Part shown: piece by piece, positions 57,968-64,000 of the stretch
Layout: every line of letters starts with the position of its first letter
Numbering within the stretch: the first letter of the stretch is position 1
NCBI GenBank assembly: GCA_964019055.1
Contig: OZ025206.1
Location: 24,020,578 to 24,084,577 of the forward strand
Source of the DNA: Anthopleura xanthogrammica
Taxonomy: Eukaryota > Cnidaria > Anthozoa > Actiniaria > Actiniidae
Length of the DNA: 64,000 nt
Reading direction: 5' to 3'
Notes under the pieces: generated by a model
The model's input: only the letters and a program-made list of their open reading frames with translations
What the model was told of the DNA's origin: nothing
Database searches by the model: none
Program-made: the position numbers and the translations under genes

Positions 57968-58172
57968 AACTTCGTGTTTTTTGTTCGTACAATCACAACA
58001 TCAGTTGATGTGATGTCGCGGGCCGCCTGTGGGCACATGAATTCTTCAATCTCCAACCGCGAAATCTGTTCTATTGCGCATTTACATCAGTGAGAATGCT
58101 TTCTTATACACTACAGTACATTATTGCAAACGTGCTGAAATCAGTCCGTGTATCTTAAGTTTTTTTAAAGTT

Positions 58173-60007
58173 CTAATACGAAAGCCCATTCCACTGTTCC
58201 TCTGCAATAGTATGCGGGGTAAATGCCTGCGACCCAGACTGAAAGGCTGCCGCACCAGCGAAGGGATTATCTAGTTCCTGCTGGCCACTCATGAGCGCCG
58301 CGGTCACATTCGACAACATCCCCATGGTTTCTTCGTTGCAATCGAGTTCACTAGTAACTATTTCTTCACTACCAATGTTTAATTCCGTTTCTCCACAAAT
58401 GGACGGCGGTGAGCTGGGAATTCCAAGAGCATGATGGCTGATCATGTCCTGGATCAAATACAGCAACGAATGTTACTACGACAAAGTCAGAAAGTAAAAC
58501 AAAGACTCAAAACGCATGGCTTTGGAATCAACGAACACCCCAAATCGACCCACTCTTTTATCTTTTAACTTTAAGATAATTTTCAGTACATTGAATTCAA
58601 GGTTGTTATTCTGAGTCTACTCTTGAAAACTATAAGTGTTAGAATAATGAACTATTTTCAAAATAAAACTTCGGTAGAAAAGATTTATTATTTTATCATT
58701 AATCCATTTATAGACCCCTTGCAGCACGTCGGCATGCAGCTCAATTTGGAGGACGAAACATTGAAATTCTTTTGTTCTTTTGTTTTGTCCTCCAAATTGA
58801 GCTGCGGTGGTGTCTCCTGAAAGGGGTCCGAGGCTATAAAAGCTCAGCTTTTTTATTATCTCCGCGTCCTCCAAGAACCCAAGGTGGCAGCTAGGGTTTT
58901 TTGGCTTTCCTTCGGCCTTTCTTAACGTTTTAGTGACCTCCCAACGTCTTGATTTTTGGCTTCCGTCAATAAAATTGTTACTGCCTCAAAGCATTGTACA
59001 TATGGACAACTCGACCGTCAACGTTTGATGGTTGGAAACCAAGAGACAACTGATAAATATACTAAACTTTGGAGTTTGCTGGGTCGCGGAAACATGAAAA
59101 AACTAAGCCTTCGATGTAACAAAAACAAAAACCAATTCAACTTACCAAAGACCCTTGAGAGCCTGGATGCATGGGACTCTGAACCATTGGAGTACTTGTC
59201 CCTGGCGCCCTGCAAACACATCATTACAGTCAGAATATAATTATTGTGATGGTGTTAAAAATTATCCCCAAGCCAAGTTTCAGCTCCACGTTTCATTGGG
59301 TAACAGCCATCGATGTTGCACAGGCAAGTTTCAACTAACAGAGTAGATTTCAGCTCTAAATTTTATCGATTCCCTGCTCACTGGCTCATTTCATCTAGTA
59401 TGGTCAACAGTTGTCCGGTCGCTCCAGTCCCTTCACTCGATATGAAACCCGGCGAAGTGCCCCTCAAAGTCGAGAATAAGAAACCAGTGAATACAAACTT
59501 ACCCCAACACTCTAGTAGCTAGTACAGTGTCTCGATATTCCCCAGGGGCCAGTAGCGTAGCGTTCTCATCCTGGCTGTAGTAACGACGGAAAGCATCATC
59601 CTTGAGTTGACCCGGGTACAAGATGACCAGCGAGTCTAGATCTTTGATTCTATCGGAAAACCTCCTCATTCCAAGATGCTGATTGGTCCAGGGAGACAAG
59701 TTCCATACCTCTTTTTCTCCTGGAAAACAATCATCAATATGATTTTTATATTGATGATATGATATGGCTACCTGTGCCATTTTAGCACAGGTAGCCCACG
59801 TTCTGTTTTTGGTAGCCTTATTTTGATGGTAATGTTGATGGTAATGTTGATGATGATGATGATGTTTACGATGATGATGATGATGGTGATGGTGATGGTG
59901 ATGATGGTGGTGATGGTGATGATGATGTTCACGATGATGATGATGATATCGATGGTGATGATGATGATGATGATGATGATGGTGGCGATGATGATGATGA
60001 TGGTGGC

Positions 60008-60067
<60 letters not shown>

Positions 60068-60147
60068 ATTGATGGTGATGATGATGATGGTGATGATGAT
60101 GGCGATGATGATGATGGTGATGATGATGGTGATGATGATGATGATAT

Positions 60148-60205
<58 letters not shown>

Positions 60206-63200
60206 ATTGATGGTGATGATGATGATGGTGATGATGATGGCGATGATGATGATGGTGATGATGATGATGATGTTCATGATGACGATGAGATGTTGTTGAT
60301 GATGATGAATATGAATGTAGAAGCCATTTAAAAGTGACAACTCGAGGTATTTATGCACTGGAGCAAAGGAGCCAGCTTCAAGGAGCTTGACTATTTACCT
60401 GTTGGATGCTGAAAGGTATAAGCAATAGTCACTCCACCAAGCTCGCTATCACTAAATCGTATTAAGAATGTCCCAGGTTGAAGGTTGATTAACAGATCTT
60501 GTGCTTCCTGCTTGTTGATGAAGCCATGGATCACCCTAAGCAATCAATAAGAAATAGCATGTAGGCTTTCTACATAAACACCCCCACCTCGTCATACATC
60601 AAGCATGTTCAAACTATCCATACATATAACACCCCACACACCTACCCATCTCACCATACATCAAGCATGTTCAAACTATCCATACATATAACACCACACA
60701 CACACCTACCCATCTCGCCATTCATCAAGCATGTTCAAACTATCCAAACATATAACACCACACACACACCTACCCATCTCGCCATTCATCAAGCATGTTC
60801 AAACTATCCATACATATAGCACCACACACACCTACCCATCTCGCCATTCATCAAGCATGTTCTTTTTCACCACGTCAAGAATGCTAAAAAACCATTTCCA
60901 GAAAGTAAAGTTTCGTCCATGGAGATGTTCCTTAAACAGAATTAAAACAGAACAAAAATTAATCTATTGGATAAATTATTATTGTTGCAAATATGGTTAT
61001 TTCAACCTTAACATTATTTCAGTGAAGTTTCGGCCGCATTGAACTCTTGTCAATGCTTAATCTAGATTTGACGTCATAGTAGTCATGTTGTTTGAATCAA
61101 CATATTTTCTTTGTTATCGTTTGTTTTAGTGGTCGACATGACATTTTTTTTAGTTATTCTGCACAAGAGCAGATGCAAAGGAGCAAAAACTGCACTCACT
61201 GCATCGATCTACATTGTATAGCAATTCAACACTGAGACGGGAAATTAATCATTGACACCATTTATAATGGCAAAAGGGCGCTTCCAAAGGGCGTGTTACA
61301 TGTGTCAATGGTCAATTTCCAGCCTCAGTGATGAATTGCTGTACAGATCGATGCAGTATGTGCGGTATTTGCTCATTTGCATCCTTAAGTTCTAACGGGT
61401 GTACATAATTGCATCTCTAACGCTCTTGTGCAAAATAACTCTATTGGATTCACATCATTACTGATTATCAATGTACAGCTAGTACATACCTTACTGAACA
61501 TTGACCTTGTCACCACCTGATCATCAAAATCCTCCTGCTCCACGCCTACAGTAGAACCAATGGACAAATATTAATTAAATTATCTCGTCAAAGGTTAGTT
61601 GAAAATTAAGTGAAAAACTGAGAAGCAGCTAACATGGTGATTGAAGCAAGTCAATACACAGGGTTCGTACTACATCTCCAAAACAAGATTCAAAGACAAG
61701 TTTTTTAAGGACTTTTCAAGGTCCGAAATGACGATTTTCAAAGATAAATTTTGTTTGGGAATTTTTTTCTTAACAATCAATTAAGACAGTTAAGATTGAT
61801 AAAATCGTCGTAAAATGATGGAAAGTAGCATACCAAGCTTGTCGTTCTTGAAACAAAGTTACAATATTGACATAACAAGCGAATTACCAACAAAAAATAC
61901 GTTACAGTTGATCGTAATAAACTAGGTATAGATGGCTTTTCCTGGAGTATTCAACAACTTTTCTATTTTCAAGGGTTTTTCAAGTGCACTTAAAAATGGG
62001 TTTTGAATTCCAGGGCTTTTCAAGGATTTCAAGGAGTAGCACGTCAAACCCTGAATACACTACTTTTAGATGTACCTGGAAAAAGCTTGCCAGCAATGTA
62101 CAGAAGATTTGCGTCTGTCAGTTCTCTGCCATTACACAAACTCCAGCGGTTACTCAACGCTTCGGAAAGTTGGGACCAGGTGATTTTCTCTGGAACTTCG
62201 AAGGGTTTACGGTCCTTTAGCGTTACGAAGGAAAATAACATCAGTTAAAATTGCACATTCTTTAAAAATTGCAGTTTCTTTAGAGCAGATTTTGTATGAG
62301 TGTAAAAAAAAGTCACTGACGTCACTGTCGTAAACCGTACAGCAATGACACGGTCACGGAAAGGCGCGGTCCGAAAAAATAGCCACCAACCAGGCCACTT
62401 AGTGTCCAATAAAATAGCCCTTTTTACCTTGGACAGAATGTTTTGATTGCCATTTCAGACGTTTCATTTCCTTGTGTATAATTTCTTTTCTTTTTCATAT
62501 TTTTTTTGCATTAGAAGACACATGAATATGGATAACACTGAAACAAAGAATCTTATTCTAAAGAGAATAATAACACTTGGCTTGAAGGGGGACATTACAC
62601 CGAAGGTAAGGAGGTCTATTGGACGATTTTTTGGCTCTTTCTTGGTGTTGCAGGACACCTGAGGCATGAACACAATAAAACAATAGCCAAGAACAAAGAA
62701 CTTAGAATGAAACAATACTCTGCAATGCAAAGAACTCTAACCTTGAATACAATACTTCCTGCAACACAGGTACCAAGTGGGAAAATACATCATACATGCC
62801 CACGTTCTGTGCCTTGCAGCAACTTGCCCTGGCCATACCAGGCCATACCGGGCCATAAACTGCCATACTCAGGATATGTCTAAGCATTTTGTTCCATACC
62901 GCGACCATACCGTGTGTGATGAGTTTCACATTCAAGAACAGCTTAGTTAACCTCTGATCTAGATAGCAAAGATGCCAAGAGTAAAGATTTCATTTTCTTA
63001 CCTTTGCTGAAAAGGAATTGTCCCAGATGATGGTCGCTTCTGCGTCTGCAGATTGGTTGCCATGGACAGTAATAACAGTAGGGAAGGAAAGGGTCTGTAA
63101 GAAAACAATGGAATAAAAACAATTGTCATCTTGACCTGCCCCTGAGTGAAAGCACTTTGATCTTATACTTACCATGATTGTAAATCTTTCTCTTCCGATG

Positions 63201-63684
63201 TTTATCTCCGAGACGAATTGCAGACAGCGCTTCTCTTCACAAACACTCTGAAGAAAAGGGGAGGTGAGTAAGGATGCTATCTTTTGCTCATCCTTTTCAT
63301 TCGATTTCCTTCCTTCTCATCTCTTCTGTGCTTTTCCCTTTCCTTCTCTTCTCTTTCCTTTCTCCTTTTCCCTGCCCTTCCATTCCCTTTTTCTTTACTC
63401 TCCTTCTCTTCTTTCCTCTTCATCTTTCTCCTTCTCGTTTCCATCCATTTCTTTCCCTTTCTTTATTTGCACTCTTTTCTTTTCCTTTCTTTCATAAAAA
63501 AGCCCCATAACACCTCCAAAGAGAATAAAGACAAAATCGAACTTAGTACCTCTTCCTTCTTGCCTCCTTGTCGGTTGGCTCTTGTCACAGACTAAAAACA
63601 AAGAGATAGTTAAAAACAGCATTACTCTAATTTATGCTCATTGCATACTCTGACACTTACTTTAATTTCTATGTGCAGGAGTAC
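58173..63684 (-). CDS. STAT: STAT transcription factor B, 3' part (partial)
   Basis: Exons in order: 63684-63661 (24 nt, tentative), 63591-63550, 63247-63173, 63094-63002, 62214-62076, 61545-61490, 60930-60836, 60535-60399, 59719-59503, 59209-59146, 58448-58173; 1218 nt, 405 aa, in frame throughout. The N-terminal domain, coiled coil and first DNA-binding exons lie past the window end. Visible: DNA-binding end [12 protein letters not shown], linker ([40 protein letters not shown]), SH2 ([28 protein letters not shown] with the phosphotyrosine-binding Arg, [17 protein letters not shown]), candidate activation Tyr in [10 protein letters not shown], then a Gln/Ser/acidic C-terminal region ending EEQWNGLSY. 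Exons of 75, 93 and 139 nt match STAT A exactly. It is transcribed in the same direction, 3.1 kb upstream of STAT A, so tandem duplication is likely. A 24-bp pyrimidine-rich tract and a GAT array lie in its introns. Confidence 0.92.
58712..58829. mobile_element. inverted-repeat element (AGACCCCTT family)
   Basis: AGACCCCTTGCAGCACGTCG and ATGCAGCTCAATTTGGAGG at the left, CCTCCAAATTGAGCTGC and AAAGGGGTC at the right; close relative of 14568-14703. STAT B last intron. Confidence 0.8.
59826..60300. repeat. GAT trinucleotide array with GGT/GGC interruptions
   Basis: About 470 bp of GATGAT with interspersed GGTGAT, GGCGAT and a duplicated block around GATATTGATGGTGATGATG (60065, 60202). The Met-rich and Ile-rich open frames across it are artefacts. 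Lies in a STAT B intron between two SH2 exons. Confidence 0.97.
60581..60850 (-). repeat. minisatellite that includes the 3' end of a STAT B exon and its splice donor
   Basis: Units of 62-64 bp (CCTACCCATCTCGCCATTCA, TCAAGCATGTTC, AAACTATCCATACATATAAC) repeat about five times. The copy at 60831-60864 is the real exon end (MLDEWRDG plus GTAGGT on the minus strand), recognisable because only there the exon sequence continues. Donor copies lie near 60641, 60705 and 60769; the leftmost unit lacks a donor. Confidence 0.9.
61660..62053. mobile_element. inverted-repeat element with CAGGGTT ends
   Basis: CAGGGTTCGTACTAC at the left, GTAGCACGTCAAACCCTG at the right. Interior repeats AAGGACTTTTCAAGG / TTCAAGGATTTCAAGG motifs. 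It ends 23 bp from a STAT B exon (62076-62214), leaving a very short intron margin. Confidence 0.68.
62429..62605. mobile_element. inverted-repeat element (GGGCGTAATGTTTTCCC family), diverged copy
   Basis: AGAATGTTTTGATTGCCATT and CAGACGTTTCATTTCC at the left; ATTATTCTCTTTAGAATAAG-type interior and GGGGGACATTACACC at the right. Less well preserved than the other three. Confidence 0.55.
63280..63505 (+). repeat. polypyrimidine (CT) tract
   Basis: About 220 bp with almost no purines on the + strand (TTCCTTTCTCCTTTTCCC, CTTCTCTTCTTTCCTCTTCA), in the STAT B intron between exons 63550-63591 and 63173-63247. On the transcribed minus strand the RNA would be purine-rich. Confidence 0.9.
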
Positions 63685-64000
63685 CTTTTAAAGTATACAT
63701 TAACTACAAACTCATAGTTGCCCTTGCATTGGTTCAACTGTTGTTTTAGAGATGAGTTGTACCAAACAGAGGATGACAACGAGTTTGTAGTGGAAGATTT
63801 TTAGCCATGAAAACTTGTAGTCATACTCAAACTCGTAGTCAAATCAGTCAAGTTCCCTTTGGGAAAGGCCTACTGTACATCATATAAAGCGTAATTTTCC
63901 CATTGCACCTTCTCATGATCTCCTTGTACCTTCATGTATTCTAATGATTTATTCGATTGATGGTAGTCTATTGCCCAATTACCCTGTTGTGACCATTTCA

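Larger units (their letters stand above)
55039..58172. other. region between the two STAT genes
   Basis: No gene is supported. It holds the probable promoter of STAT A (55039-55400) and inverted-repeat elements at 56153-56270, 57106-57261, 57411-57570 and 57794-57967, listed separately. Repeats with CCCCCC/GGGGGG runs are at 55435-55620. About 1.0 kb at 55640-56150 and 56280-57050 shows nothing I can name. Confidence 0.5.

Noticed and set aside
59768..60358. Long Met-rich and Ile-rich open frames across the GAT array
   Set aside because: Pure consequence of the trinucleotide repeat; the region is intronic in STAT B.

Overview
This window is animal nuclear DNA. Its genes are split by GT-AG introns, the noncoding DNA is AT-rich and crowded with inverted-repeat elements, SINEs and microsatellites, and the proteins are metazoan (STAT, SLC23, THAP, PAN/fibrinogen-like secreted proteins). 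The secreted families and the LINE/SINE content look most like an anthozoan cnidarian (coral or sea anemone). That assignment is an inference and the species is not identified. Introns were placed by hand from splice motifs and reading phase. Exon lengths sum to intact frames, but no transcript evidence was available.

Layout. (1) 0.5-9.6 kb, + strand: two tandem near-identical three-exon genes (589-3021 and 7889-9619) for 329-residue secreted proteins with a PAN/apple-like and a fibrinogen-like region. Each carries a (CCTTG)n array in intron 2, with very different copy number. A 5'-truncated LINE sits between them in a minisatellite. (2) 12.0-29.5 kb, + strand: a complete 11-exon SLC23-type nucleobase/ascorbate transporter gene (629 aa). 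Its 7.6-kb last intron holds a huge GGTAGT array, an antisense two-exon THAP-domain gene (25501-24624) and a 481-bp tandem repeat. (3) 31.7-32.2 kb, + strand: a small cysteine-rich secreted protein. (4) 34.6-55.0 kb, - strand: a complete 24-exon STAT gene (768 aa). A 3.3-kb array of a 57-bp repeat interrupts its SH2-coding part. (5) 58.2-64 kb, - strand: the 3' part of a second, head-to-tail STAT gene, whose 5' exons lie beyond the window edge.

Functional logic. The two STATs are tandem paralogues: three DNA-binding/linker exons have identical sizes (75, 93 and 139 nt), and both keep the SH2 arginine and a tyrosine where activation tyrosines normally lie. The window has no operon-like organisation. 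Most of the unexplained structure is mobile-element biology: nested insertions, a hAT-like nonautonomous family with 8-bp target duplications, a satellite that appears to have grown from a SINE tail, a minisatellite that has copied an exon/splice-donor junction, and an inverted-repeat element that appears to supply the stop codon of one STAT.
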